Shown: positions 1 to 7,853 of the stretch, one piece after another
How the letters are laid out: each line of letters begins with the position of its first letter
Position numbering within the stretch: the first letter of the stretch is position 1
DNA from: Nocardioidaceae bacterium
Lineage (GTDB): Bacteria; Actinomycetota; Actinomycetes; Propionibacteriales; Nocardioidaceae
DNA length: 64,000 bases
Direction of reading: 5' to 3'
Assembly: GCA_025966335.1 (NCBI GenBank)
Contig: JAICRS010000001.1
Span: 1 to 64,000 of the forward strand
The notes under the pieces: generated by a model
Databases searched by the model: none
The model's input: only the letters and a program-made list of their open reading frames with translations
Told to the model about the DNA's origin: nothing
Made by a program: the position numbers and the translations under genes

Positions 1-2
1 TG

Positions 3-1094
3 GTCACGCCGTCGCTCGAGGGACTCGTGGGGTCCGGCGAGGTGACCTGGCACGAGCGGGGCTTCGAGCCCACCGACCTCGACGAGGCGTGGTACGTCAT
101 CGCCGCCACCGACGACCACACGGTCAACGAGCAGATCAGCGCCGCGGCCGAGGAACGCCGGGTGTTCTGCGTCCGCAGCGACGACGCCCCGCGCGCCACC
201 GCCTGGACACCCGCGGTCGGCCGGCACGCCGGGGTGACCGTCGCGGTGCTCGGCAACCGGGACCCGCGCCGTTCGGCCGGGGTCCGCGACGAGATCGTCA
301 CCGGCCTGCGGGACGGCACGATCGCCGCCCCGCACCACCGGGACAAGACACCGGGCGTGGTGCTCGTGGGCGGGGGTCCCGGTGACCCCGAGCTGGTCAC
401 CGTCGCCGCACGTCGCGCGCTGAACGAGGCCGACGTCGTCGTCGCCGACCGGCTCGCACCACGGGAGCTGCTCGACGAGCTGTCACCGGACGTCGAGCTG
501 ATCGACGTGGCCAAGCTACCGCGCGGTCGCTCCGCCACCCAGGACGAGATCAACCGGGTGATCGTGGAGCGCGCCCGCGAGGGCAAGCGGGTGGTCCGGT
601 TCAAGGGCGGCGACTCGTTCGTGTTCGGGCGTGGCTTCGAGGAGGCGATCGCCTGCGCGGAGGCCGGCGTGCCCTACAGCGTGGTGCCCGGGCTGACCAG
701 TGCGATCAGCGTGCCCGCGGTCGCCGGGATCCCGGTCACCCACCGCGGGGTGGCCCATGAGTTCACGGTCATCTCCGGTCACCTGCCACCCGACCACGAC
801 GGGTCCCTGGTCGACTGGGACGCAGTCGCCGCGCTCCGCGGGACCGTCGTACTCCTGATGGCGGTGCAGAACCTGCCGGCGATCGCGGACCGGCTGGTCG
901 CCGGTGGCCGCAAGGGCGACACCCCGGTGGCGGTGATCGCCGAGGGCACGATGCCGGGGGAGCGGACCGTGCTGTCCACCCTGGCGACCGTGGCCGACGA
1001 CGTGGCGCGCGAGCAGGTCCGGCCCCCCGCGATCGTGGTGATCGGCGACGTGGTGGCCGTGGCGAACCCGGACAGGTACGCATGGCCGAGCTGA
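3..1094 (+). CDS. cysG: Siroheme synthase, multifunctional (5' end outside window)
   Basis: The frame is open to the left edge, so the 5' end of the gene is missing. The first ~85 visible residues look like the C-terminal half of the NAD-binding precorrin-2 dehydrogenase/ferrochelatase domain (VIAATDD, then a VN and an ERR stretch). The rest is a SAM-dependent uroporphyrinogen-III C-methyltransferase: VVLVGGGPGDPELVT near its start, then VVRFKGGDSFVFGRG, VPGLTSAI and GIPVTHRG. By family knowledge the fused protein makes siroheme for sulfite and nitrite reductases in the cytoplasm. A GTG at 27 is in frame but lies inside the conserved N-terminal domain, so it is probably not the start. The 3' end overlaps the next gene by 13 nt. 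Confidence 0.9.
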   Translation, partial: VTPSLEGLVGSGEVTWHERGFEPTDLDEAWYVIAATDDHTVNEQISAAAEERRVFCVRSDDAPRATAWTPAVGRHAGVTVAVLGNRDPRRSAGVRDEIVTGLRDGTIAAPHHRDKTPGVVLVGGGPGDPELVTVAARRALNEADVVVADRLAPRELLDELSPDVELIDVAKLPRGRSATQDEINRVIVERAREGKRVVRFKGGDSFVFGRGFEEAIACAEAGVPYSVVPGLTSAISVPAVAGIPVTHRGVAHEFTVISGHLPPDHDGSLVDWDAVAALRGTVVLLMAVQNLPAIADRLVAGGRKGDTPVAVIAEGTMPGERTVLSTLATVADDVAREQVRPPAIVVIGDVVAVANPDRYAWPS

Positions 1095-1885
1095 TCGAGC
1101 TCGACGACGCCGACGACCCGCGGCTCGCCGACTACCGGGACCTGCGCGACGTCGAGCTGCGCAAGCACCTCGAGGCCGAGCACGGCCTGTTCCTGGCCGA
1201 GGGCGAGAAGGTCGTCCGGCGGGCGGTCGAGGGCGGGTTCACGCCGCGGTCGTTCCTGATGGCGCCGCGGTGGCTGGACGGGCTCTCCGACGTGCTCGAC
1301 TCCAGCGACGCGCCGTGCTTCGTGGTCGGCGAGGCCCTCGCCGAGCAGGTCACCGGCTTCCACGTCCACCGCGGCGCACTGGCGTCGCTCGAGCGGTTGC
1401 CGCTGCTGTCGGTGGCGGAGGTGATCGACGGTGCCCGGACGATCGTGGTGCTCGAGGACGTCGTGGACCACACCAACGTCGGCGCCATCTTCCGGAGCGC
1501 GGCGGCGCTCGGGGTGGACGCGGTGCTGCTCTCCCCGCGGTGCGCCGACCCGCTCTACCGCCGGTCGATCAAGGTGGCGATGGGGGCGGTGTTCACGGTG
1601 CCGTATGCCCGGATGGAGGACTGGTACGACGGGGTGAACGCCCTGTCGCAGGCCGGATTCACCACTGTCGCGCTCACCCTCGCCGAGGACGCGGTCGAGA
1701 TCGAGAAGGCGGTCGCCGGTCGCGAGAAGGTGGCCCTGCTGCTCGGCTCGGAGGGTCCCGGCCTGTCGCCCAGGTGGATGGCCACGGCCGACGTACGCGC
1801 GGTCATCCCGATGGCAGCCGGGGTGGACTCGCTCAACGTCGCCGCCGCGACCGCGGTGGCCTGCTACGTCGTCGCCCGCCGCTGA
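1082..1885 (+). CDS. TrmH/SpoU-family RNA 2'-O-ribose methyltransferase
   Basis: This is a 267-residue SPOUT methyltransferase. An N-terminal ~110-residue substrate-binding region precedes the trefoil-knot catalytic domain. The three SpoU motifs are visible: NVGAIFRSA (Asn132), LLLGSEGPGLS (Glu224) and IPMAAGVDSLNVAAA near residues 244-258. It methylates a ribose 2'-OH of rRNA or tRNA using SAM; the exact target cannot be read from sequence. The ATG lies inside the end of cysG, in another frame, so translation is probably coupled although the functions are unrelated. Confidence 0.88.
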   Translation: MAELIELDDADDPRLADYRDLRDVELRKHLEAEHGLFLAEGEKVVRRAVEGGFTPRSFLMAPRWLDGLSDVLDSSDAPCFVVGEALAEQVTGFHVHRGALASLERLPLLSVAEVIDGARTIVVLEDVVDHTNVGAIFRSAAALGVDAVLLSPRCADPLYRRSIKVAMGAVFTVPYARMEDWYDGVNALSQAGFTTVALTLAEDAVEIEKAVAGREKVALLLGSEGPGLSPRWMATADVRAVIPMAAGVDSLNVAAATAVACYVVARR

Positions 1886-1895
1886 CCGGAGCCGT

Positions 1896-1953
1896 CACTC
1901 AGTCGCAAGAGCACCAGGTTTTGCGAGAACAGGTGCCGTGGCGACTTTCTGAG
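1896..1953. repeat. Dispersed stem-loop repeat, copy A
   Basis: The left arm CAGTCGCAAGAGCACC (1900-1915) pairs imperfectly with GGTGCCGTGGCGACT (1932-1946), with 12 of 15 positions complementary, around a 16-nt loop (1916-1931) that contains GCGAGAA. Copies with the same arm core and the same loop length occur at 21056-21107 and 45932-45989. It lies in a convergent intergenic space just downstream of the methyltransferase gene. Confidence 0.65.
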
Positions 1954-2017
1954 CACGCCCAGCCGGATCACGGGTCGGCATGAGCCGGGTTCAGCTTCGA
2001 TCGATCGCCGCCCCGGC

Positions 2018-2071
2018 AAGTGGTCAAGAACGACCAGTTCTCGGCACTGAAGCAGCCGATCTTGACCACTT
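2018..2071. repeat. Perfect 12-bp inverted repeat, 30-nt spacer
   Basis: AAGTGGTCAAGA at 2018-2029 is exactly inverted as TCTTGACCACTT at 2060-2071, and the similarity continues a few bases into the spacer. A related but shorter string, TGGTCAGGAACCAGTTC, occurs at 20849-20865 in another intergenic region that also carries stem-loop copies. Confidence 0.55.
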
Positions 2072-2230
2072 CATGGCCGAACGGCCGACAAGGCTCCACG
2101 GCCTGTCACAACCGCACACGTGTGCTGGACGTGCACGGTTCGTCTCGAAAGATGTGTCCAAGCGGCACATGTGTGTCGCCTGCGCAGTCGGGCCGGCGCC
2201 GAGCCGCAGCCGGAGCTGCGGCCGGCGCCG

Positions 2231-2812
2231 TCAGGCGGGCCAGCCGGGTGGGAACTCGTCGGCGAGACTCTCGGCCTGGCGGTGCAGCCGCTTGCGGAAA
2301 CGCTTGTTCAGCCGGTCGCCGAAGACCGTGCCCTTGCAGTGGTCGGTCTCGTGCTGCAGGCACCGTGCGAGCAGGCCGCGTCCGGAGTAGCTCACCGGGT
2401 TGCCGTCCAGGTCCTGGCCCTCGACCCGGGCGAAGTCCGGGCGCGCGCACTCGATGAAGGCGCCCGGCAGTGACAGGCACCCCTCGTCGTCGTCGTCGAG
2501 CTTGCGGTCCCGCCCCTCGGGCAGCAGGATCTCCGGGTTGCAGACGATGCCCTGGTGGTGCACGGACTGGTCGTCGGGGCAGTCGAAGACGAAGATCGCC
2601 CGGTCCACCCCGATCTGGCACGCCGCCAGGCCGACGCCGTCCGCCGCGTACATCGTCGCCACCATGTCCGCCGCCAGGGCACGCAGCTCGTCGTCGAAGA
2701 CCGTGATCGGCTCCTGCACCCGGTGCATCACAGGCTCGCCCCAGCGGGTGATCGGGCGGACCGTGCCGCCGTCGGGCAGCGTGGAGGAGCGGGGCGTTGC
2801 GGCGTCAGGCAT
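2231..2812 (-). CDS. def: Peptide deformylase
   Basis: This cytoplasmic metalloenzyme removes the N-formyl group from nascent proteins. All three family motifs are present in the 193-residue protein: GVGLAACQIG (about 59-68, with Leu where Ile is usual), EGCLSLP (about 109-115, the Cys is a metal ligand) and QHETDH, with the HExxH at His154, Glu155 and His158. The length is normal for actinobacterial type I enzymes. The ATG at 2812 faces the acyl-CoA dehydrogenase operon; the 78 nt between the two starts hold a palindromic operator and an overlapping promoter. The C-terminal basic tail is a little long. Confidence 0.93.
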   Translation of the reverse strand: MPDAATPRSSTLPDGGTVRPITRWGEPVMHRVQEPITVFDDELRALAADMVATMYAADGVGLAACQIGVDRAIFVFDCPDDQSVHHQGIVCNPEILLPEGRDRKLDDDDEGCLSLPGAFIECARPDFARVEGQDLDGNPVSYSGRGLLARCLQHETDHCKGTVFGDRLNKRFRKRLHRQAESLADEFPPGWPA

Positions 2813-2865
2813 GGCGACATCCTAGGACGTGACAGGCGACACGCGACGCACCTGTGGCCGGGCGT

Positions 2866-2886
2866 GTAACTCAGAGTTACAGTAAC
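2866..2886 (+). promoter_or_regulatory. Palindromic operator with overlapping leaderless promoter
   Basis: GTAACTCAGAGTTAC (2866-2880) is a perfect 7-1-7 palindrome. It overlaps a second perfect palindrome, GTTACAGTAAC (2876-2886). A -10-like TACAGT (2878-2883) ends 7 nt before the ATG at 2891, which suggests a leaderless transcript whose promoter lies inside the operator. Acyl-CoA dehydrogenase operons are often repressed by TetR-family proteins binding such sites, but the regulator is not in this window. Confidence 0.6.
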
Positions 2887-2890
2887 TGCC

Positions 2891-4231
2891 ATGTCCTTGA
2901 CCAGCAGGCACGGCGTCACCTCGACCGACACCCGCGATCCGATCGGGGTCGCGGTCGCGTTCCTCAACAGGCTGGCCTCGACCGGCGCCCTTGACCGGTT
3001 CGGGCTCCGCAAGCCGGCCGAGCGCGTCGTGTTCGAGGCGACCCGCAGCGGGTTCCGCACGGCAGGGAACCTGAACCGCGCGTTCGCCCGCGCCGGAGGG
3101 AAGGGCGGTACGCCGGCCCGCGTGCCGACCGCCGCGGGCACGGGCACCTTCGACCTGACCCCGACCGACGACGAGCAGATGCTCGTGGACGTGGTGACCG
3201 AGCTCGCCACCGAGATGGTCCGGCCGGCCGCCGCAGAGGCCAACGAGGCCTGCCGTGCGCCGGACGACCTGCTGAAGGCCGGCCTGGAGATAGGTCTCCC
3301 GCTCCTGGCCGTGCCCGAGGACCTCGGCGGGATCTCCACCGAGCGTTCCGCGATGGCCGGAACCTTGGTCGCCGAGGCGCTCGCCAAGGGGGACATGGGA
3401 CTCGCGGTCGCCTGCCTCGCGCCCGGAGCGGTGAGCACCGCGTTGTCGCTGTGGGGCAGTGACGAGCAGCAGGCGACGTACCTCCCCGCCTTCACCGGTG
3501 ACGACGTCCCCGCAGCGGCGCTCGCGATCACCGAGCCGCGGCCGCTGTTCGACCCATTCAGGCTGAGGACGACCGCCACCCGCGACGGCGACGGCTACCG
3601 GCTCAACGGCATCAAGTCGATGGTCCCCCGCGGCGCGGACGCGGAGCTGTTCGTCATCGCAGCCGAGCTCGAGGGCACACCGGCGCTGTTCCTCGTCGAG
3701 TCGTCGAGCCCCGGGCTCGAGATCGAGGCGGAGCCGTCGATGGGCCTGCGCGCCGCCGCGCTCAGCCGCGTGGTCCTCAAGGACGTCCGGGTCGGAGCCC
3801 TCGCGCTGCTCGGGGACCCCGACGCGTACACCGAGTGCGTCCGGCTGTCCCGGCTGGCCTGGTGTGCGTTGTCGGTCGGCACCGCGCAGGCGGTCCTCGA
3901 CTACGTGATCCCCTACGTCAACGAGCGTGAGGCGTTCGGTGAGCCGGTCAGCCACCGGCAGTCGGTCGCGTTCATGGTCGCCAACATCGGCATCGAGCTG
4001 CAGGCGATGCGGCTGCTCACCTACAAGGCGGCCAGCCGCGCCGCGCAGGGAAAGTCGTTCGACCGGGAGGTCGCGCTGGCCCGGCGGCTGTGCGCCGAGC
4101 GCGGCATGCAGATCGGCAACGACGGGGTGCAGCTGCTCGGCGGGCACGGCTTCGTGAAGGAGCATCCCGTGGAGCGGTGGTACCGCGACCTGCGGGCGAT
4201 CGGCCTGGTCGAAGGAGGCGTGCTCGTATGA
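2891..4231 (+). CDS. Acyl-CoA dehydrogenase, first of a tandem pair
   Basis: A 446-residue FAD-dependent acyl-CoA dehydrogenase. An atypical ~90-residue N-terminal extension precedes the helical domain. A mid beta-domain includes ALAITEP, and a C-terminal helical domain ends in LLGGHGFVKEHPVERWYRDLRAI followed by VEGG, where the usual catalytic Glu of this family sits. It would introduce a trans-2 double bond into an acyl-CoA during beta-oxidation; chain length and substrate are unknown. It overlaps the next, paralogous gene by ATGA, so the two are translationally coupled and may form a heteromer. The probable -10 lies 7 nt upstream within a palindrome. Confidence 0.87.
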   Translation: MSLTSRHGVTSTDTRDPIGVAVAFLNRLASTGALDRFGLRKPAERVVFEATRSGFRTAGNLNRAFARAGGKGGTPARVPTAAGTGTFDLTPTDDEQMLVDVVTELATEMVRPAAAEANEACRAPDDLLKAGLEIGLPLLAVPEDLGGISTERSAMAGTLVAEALAKGDMGLAVACLAPGAVSTALSLWGSDEQQATYLPAFTGDDVPAAALAITEPRPLFDPFRLRTTATRDGDGYRLNGIKSMVPRGADAELFVIAAELEGTPALFLVESSSPGLEIEAEPSMGLRAAALSRVVLKDVRVGALALLGDPDAYTECVRLSRLAWCALSVGTAQAVLDYVIPYVNEREAFGEPVSHRQSVAFMVANIGIELQAMRLLTYKAASRAAQGKSFDREVALARRLCAERGMQIGNDGVQLLGGHGFVKEHPVERWYRDLRAIGLVEGGVLV

Positions 4232-5439
4232 TCAACCTCGAAGCTCCCCGGAAGTTCCGGCCGCTGGTGAGCCAGGCGCACCAGGTCGCGATGAACCTGC
4301 TGCGGCCGAACTCCCGCAAGTACGACCTCCTCGAGCACGAGTACCCCAAGGAGCTCGACATGCTCGCGGCGATGATCGACGGGCTGTCCGACTCCGGTGC
4401 CGCGAGTGGAGCCGGCGCGTCCGGCGTACGACGGTCCGAGGAGGCCGAGGGCGCGACCGTGCAGAACGGGTCCAACCTGGCCTCGGTGCTGTCGATCATG
4501 GAGATGTGCTGGGGTGACGTCGGGCTGCTGCTGTCGATGCCGCGCCAGGGTCTCGGCAACTCCGCGATCGCCTCGGTCGCCGACGCCGAGCAGCACGAGC
4601 GGTTCGACGGGCTCTGGGCCAGCATGGCGATCACCGAGCCCGGCACCGGGTCGGACTCGGCGAACATCGCGACGACCGCGGTCCTCGACGGGGACCACTA
4701 CGTGCTCAACGGCGAGAAGATCTTCGTCACCGCCGGTGCGCGCAGCGACGCGGTCGTCGTGTGGGCGACGCTGGACAAGAACCTCGGCCGGGCGGCGATC
4801 AAGTCGTTCGTGGTGCCCAAGGGCACGCCGGGGATGAACGTCGAGCGGCTCGAGCACAAGCTCGGGATCCGGTCCTCGGACACCGCGACGATCCGGTTCG
4901 AGAACTGCCGGGTGCCCAAGGAGAACCTGCTCGGCAGCCCTGAGGTCGACGTGAAGCAGGGCTTCGCCGGTGCGATGGCGACGTTCGACAACACCCGCCC
5001 GTTGGTGGCGGCGATGGCGGTCGGTTGTGCGCGGGCATCCCTCGAGCTGACCAAGGAGCTGCTGGAGCAGGCCGGTGTGGACATCGACTACGACCGGCCG
5101 GCCCTCACCCAGTCGGCTGCGGCCGCCACGTTCCTGCAGATGGAGGCGGACTGGGAGGCGGCCTACCTGCTCACCCTCCAGGCGGCCTGGATGGCCGACA
5201 ACCGGAAGCCGAACTCGCTCGAGGCCTCGATGGCCAAGGCCAAGGCTGGCCGGGTCGGCAGCGACATCACGCTGCGCTGCGTCGAGCTCGCCGGCAGCAT
5301 CGGCTACAGCGAGCACGAGCTGCTGGAGAAGTGGGCGCGGGACTCGAAGATCCTCGACATCTTCGAGGGAACCCAGCAGATCCAGCAGCTGATCGTGGCT
5401 CGGCGGCTGCTCGGCAAAACCTCGGCCGAGCTCAAGTAG
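4228..5439 (+). CDS. Acyl-CoA dehydrogenase, second of a tandem pair
   Basis: 403 residues in the acyl-CoA dehydrogenase fold. It shows the flavin-contact motif ITEPGTGSDSANI, a beta-domain with YVLNGEKIFVTAGA, and a C-terminal DIFEGTQQIQQLIVAR segment whose Glu is the expected catalytic base. It starts by ATGA overlap with the preceding dehydrogenase and has a more canonical architecture than its partner. In actinobacteria, adjacent FadE pairs often form alpha2beta2 enzymes acting on sterol side chains or branched acyl-CoAs; that is an inference here. No other beta-oxidation genes are nearby. Confidence 0.88.
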   Translation: MINLEAPRKFRPLVSQAHQVAMNLLRPNSRKYDLLEHEYPKELDMLAAMIDGLSDSGAASGAGASGVRRSEEAEGATVQNGSNLASVLSIMEMCWGDVGLLLSMPRQGLGNSAIASVADAEQHERFDGLWASMAITEPGTGSDSANIATTAVLDGDHYVLNGEKIFVTAGARSDAVVVWATLDKNLGRAAIKSFVVPKGTPGMNVERLEHKLGIRSSDTATIRFENCRVPKENLLGSPEVDVKQGFAGAMATFDNTRPLVAAMAVGCARASLELTKELLEQAGVDIDYDRPALTQSAAAATFLQMEADWEAAYLLTLQAAWMADNRKPNSLEASMAKAKAGRVGSDITLRCVELAGSIGYSEHELLEKWARDSKILDIFEGTQQIQQLIVARRLLGKTSAELK

Positions 5440-5443
5440 CTGG

Positions 5444-6283
5444 TCAGGCGAAGTCGAGTCCCCCGCGTTGCTCCTCCTGGCTGGACCACGGCGTGACCGG
5501 ACGCCCCATCGGCGTACCGTCGACCGAGATGTCGCAGCGCTCGAGGAAGAAGGCGACCATGTCCCGGACCTGGGCCGCGTCGTTCAGCGGTTCGGGATAG
5601 CTCCAGGCGAGGTCGCGCCCGTCCGCGCCGCCGTCGGTGACGGAGAGGTACGACGCCTCTCCCTTGTAGGCGCAGACGGTTCGCGTGTCGCTGGGGGTGA
5701 ACAGGTCCATCCGCACGTCGTCGCGGGGCAGGTACCACCGCACCGGCAGATGCGTCTCCAGCAGAGCCAGCGGAGCCTTCGAGTCCGCGAGCACGACGCC
5801 GTCGAGGGAGACCACGACGTGGCGGTCGCTGCGCAGGACGTCGATCCGCTTGAACGGGTCGTGCGGGTGTCCGATCACCGGCTCGTTCTCCTCGATCCAG
5901 GAGAACGCGCTGAAGTCGAGCACGATGTAGCCGGCCAGGTCGGGATCTTCGGGGCGGAACGCCGCGCCGGGGAGCTCCTGCCCGTCGACGCGGACCGAGA
6001 GCGCCTCGCCGGGCGTGGTGTGCATCGCGAAGTTCTCCGGCCCGAGGAACGGCGGCAGGTCGGGCGGCGGTGGAGGCGGTGAGAACGGGACGAGCTCGCC
6101 GGTGAGGTCGGCCTCGGGTACGGCGTACACAGGCACCCCGCGCCGTGGCTCCCAGACGACCATGGCGCGGGTGGTGTCGGCGATCGTCGTGTCTCCGACC
6201 AGAACGCGGACCCGTCGCGGCGTCGGCTCCATCCGCAGCTCGGTGAGGGTGGAACGGACGAGCTCGCCCATGCGCAGCGCCAT
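5444..6283 (-). CDS. DUF427 domain protein, duplicated domain
   Basis: About 279 residues with two DUF427-type segments. The first has RVRVLVGDTTIADTTRA and VWEPRRGVPVYAVP; the second has HVVVSLDGVVLADSKAP, HLPVRWYLPRDDVRMD, then CAYKGEASYLSV. The family has a small beta fold and no established biochemical role. I chose the ATG at 6283, where similarity to the family begins; an upstream in-frame ATG at 6361 would add 26 residues that overlap the repeat/promoter region of the divergent gene. A proline string (six prolines after FS) links the halves. The stop lies 4 nt from the convergent dehydrogenase stop. Confidence 0.8.
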   Translation of the reverse strand: MALRMGELVRSTLTELRMEPTPRRVRVLVGDTTIADTTRAMVVWEPRRGVPVYAVPEADLTGELVPFSPPPPPPDLPPFLGPENFAMHTTPGEALSVRVDGQELPGAAFRPEDPDLAGYIVLDFSAFSWIEENEPVIGHPHDPFKRIDVLRSDRHVVVSLDGVVLADSKAPLALLETHLPVRWYLPRDDVRMDLFTPSDTRTVCAYKGEASYLSVTDGGADGRDLAWSYPEPLNDAAQVRDMVAFFLERCDISVDGTPMGRPVTPWSSQEEQRGGLDFA

Positions 6284-6334
6284 CTGCTGATGGTCCGCCG
6301 GGCGCGGGTCGGCGTCAATGCGAACCGGAACAAA

Positions 6335-6400
6335 TGCGCGTCTCACCGGCGAAAAGCGCACGTCTCGACAGCGAAAAGGGCGCGTCTCAACGGGTATAGG
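6335..6400 (+). repeat. Three tandem 22-bp repeats leading into a promoter
   Basis: Three imperfect direct repeats sit with an exact 22-bp period; the CGTCTC core starts at 6339, 6361 and 6383. The first two units end in GCGAAAAG. The third runs into TATAGG (6395-6400), a -10-like box 5 nt before the ATG at 6406. A 22-bp period is about two helical turns, so this looks like a same-face multi-site operator or activator region. Confidence 0.55.
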
Positions 6401-6405
6401 GGGAC

Positions 6406-7026
6406 ATGAAGATCTATGCGGACACGTCGACCCGTCGCACCCGGCAGCAGCTCGGGGACCTGCTCGTGCTGGTCTGGGTGTGGTTGTGGGTGCAGACCGC
6501 GTTGGTCGTCCACGACGCGACGATGATGCTGGCCCGGCCGGGGGAGGAGATCGCCGAGGCGGGCGGCGGGATGGCCGAGCGGCTGCGCGAGGCAGGGGCC
6601 CGGGTCGACGACGTACCGCTGGTCGGTGACGAGGTGCGCGCGCCGTTCGAGGGGGCCGGCGATGCCGCGGACCAGCTGGCGGACGCGGGGACCGCCCAGG
6701 TCGAGGCGGTGACCGAGCTGGCGTTCTGGCTCGGCCTGTCCGTCGGCGCGATCCCGGTCCTGATCGCGCTGGCGGTGTACCTGCCGCTGCGCTGGCGGTT
6801 CATCCGCGAGGCGACGGCCGCGCAGCGGTTCATCGACAGTAACGCCGATCTCGACCTGTTTGCGCTGCGGGCGATGGCTCGTCAGCCGATGCACCGGCTG
6901 GCGCGGATCAGCGACGACCCCGCGGGGGCCTGGCGACGGGCCGATCCGGCGGTCGTGCAGGCCCTGGCCGAGCTCGAGCTGCGCGACACCGGCCTGCGTG
7001 CCCCGGTCGCTAGTGTGGCGACATGA
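6406..7026 (+). CDS. Conserved membrane protein of unknown function
   Basis: 206 residues with two likely transmembrane helices: residues ~17-36 (LLVLVWVWLWVQTALVV) and ~106-128 (LAFWLGLSVGAIPVLIALAV). Between them is a polar Ala/Glu/Gly-rich segment, probably outside the cell. A cytoplasmic tail rich in Arg and Ala follows (RWRFIREATAAQRFI). No catalytic motif is seen. It overlaps the next gene by ATGA, so it is the first gene of a coupled operon with an aldo/keto reductase and a DUF2252 protein. Upstream are three 22-bp repeats overlapping a -10-like sequence. Confidence 0.75.
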   Translation: MKIYADTSTRRTRQQLGDLLVLVWVWLWVQTALVVHDATMMLARPGEEIAEAGGGMAERLREAGARVDDVPLVGDEVRAPFEGAGDAADQLADAGTAQVEAVTELAFWLGLSVGAIPVLIALAVYLPLRWRFIREATAAQRFIDSNADLDLFALRAMARQPMHRLARISDDPAGAWRRADPAVVQALAELELRDTGLRAPVASVAT

Positions 7027-7853
7027 GCTCTGTTCCGAACCTGGTCCTCAACAACGGCGTGGAGATCCCGCAGCTCGGCTTCGGCGTGTTCAAGGTGCCG
7101 CCCGAGGAGACCCGGCAGGCGGTGCTGACCGCACTCGAGACCGGATACCGGCACATCGACACCGCCAGGCTCTACGACAACGAGGCCGCGGTCGGTGCGG
7201 CGGTCCGCGACTCGGACCTGATGCGCGACGAGATCTTCGTGACCACGAAGGTCTGGAACACCGATCAGGGCTACGACGCCACCCTGCGTGCCTTCGACGC
7301 GAGCATGGAGCGGCTCGGCCTCGACGTGCTCGACCTCTACCTGATCCACTGGCCGGCGCCGGCGCGTGACCTGTACGTCGACACCTGGCGGGCGATGGAG
7401 CAGCTCTATCGCGACGGTCGGGTGCGGGCGATCGGCGTCTCCAACTTCCAGCCGGACCACCTGCGGCGGCTGCTCGACCGCTGCGACGTGGTCCCGGTGA
7501 TCAACCAGGTCGAGCTGCACCCCTACCTGCAGCAGAACGAGGCGCGCAAGGCGCACGAGGAGCTCGGTGTGCTCACCGAGGCCTGGGCCCCGATCGCCCG
7601 CGGCGGCGCGCTGCTGGAGGACCCGGTGATCACCGCGCTGGCCGACAAGCACGCCCGTACGCCGGCCCAGGTGGTGCTCCGCTGGCACATCGAGCTCGGC
7701 AACGTGGTCATCCCGAAGTCGGTGACACCGGCCCGGGTCGCGGAGAACTTCTCGATCTTCGACTTCACCCTCGACGGCGCGGACCTCGCCGAGATCGCCG
7801 CCCTGGACCGCGGTGAGCGGACCGGCCCCGACCCGGACCGGCTCAACACCTGA
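7023..7853 (+). CDS. Aldo/keto reductase (2,5-diketo-gluconate reductase type)
   Basis: 276 residues forming a TIM-barrel NADPH-dependent oxidoreductase. The catalytic tetrad is visible: Asp in GYRHIDTA, Tyr in ARLYDNE, Lys in VTTKVWN and His in YLIHWP. The cofactor segment VVIPKSVTPARVAEN is near the C-terminus. It resembles AKR5-type enzymes that reduce small aldehydes, methylglyoxal or diketogluconate; the substrate cannot be assigned. Its ATG overlaps the membrane-protein stop (ATGA), and its own stop overlaps the next start (TGATG). Confidence 0.88.
   Translation: MSSVPNLVLNNGVEIPQLGFGVFKVPPEETRQAVLTALETGYRHIDTARLYDNEAAVGAAVRDSDLMRDEIFVTTKVWNTDQGYDATLRAFDASMERLGLDVLDLYLIHWPAPARDLYVDTWRAMEQLYRDGRVRAIGVSNFQPDHLRRLLDRCDVVPVINQVELHPYLQQNEARKAHEELGVLTEAWAPIARGGALLEDPVITALADKHARTPAQVVLRWHIELGNVVIPKSVTPARVAENFSIFDFTLDGADLAEIAALDRGERTGPDPDRLNT

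Larger units (their letters stand above)
1886..2230. other. Convergent intergenic region with three inverted repeats
   Basis: These 345 nt lie between the ends of the methyltransferase (+) and peptide deformylase (-) genes, and I see no credible gene here. They hold a 16-nt-loop stem-loop (1896-1953), a perfect 12-bp inverted repeat with a 30-nt spacer (2018-2029 and 2060-2071), and a perfect 12-bp palindrome GCACACGTGTGC at 2114-2125. Any of these could end transcription of the flanking convergent genes, although none has a T-run. Confidence 0.6.

Noticed and set aside
1980..2457. Small ORFs downstream of the methyltransferase gene
   Set aside because: They run into the antisense of peptide deformylase, lack ribosome-binding sites and have shadow-type composition.
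2822..5316. Long antisense open frames over the acyl-CoA dehydrogenase pair
   Set aside because: They show no motifs and the sense strand encodes two clear enzymes with catalytic residues.
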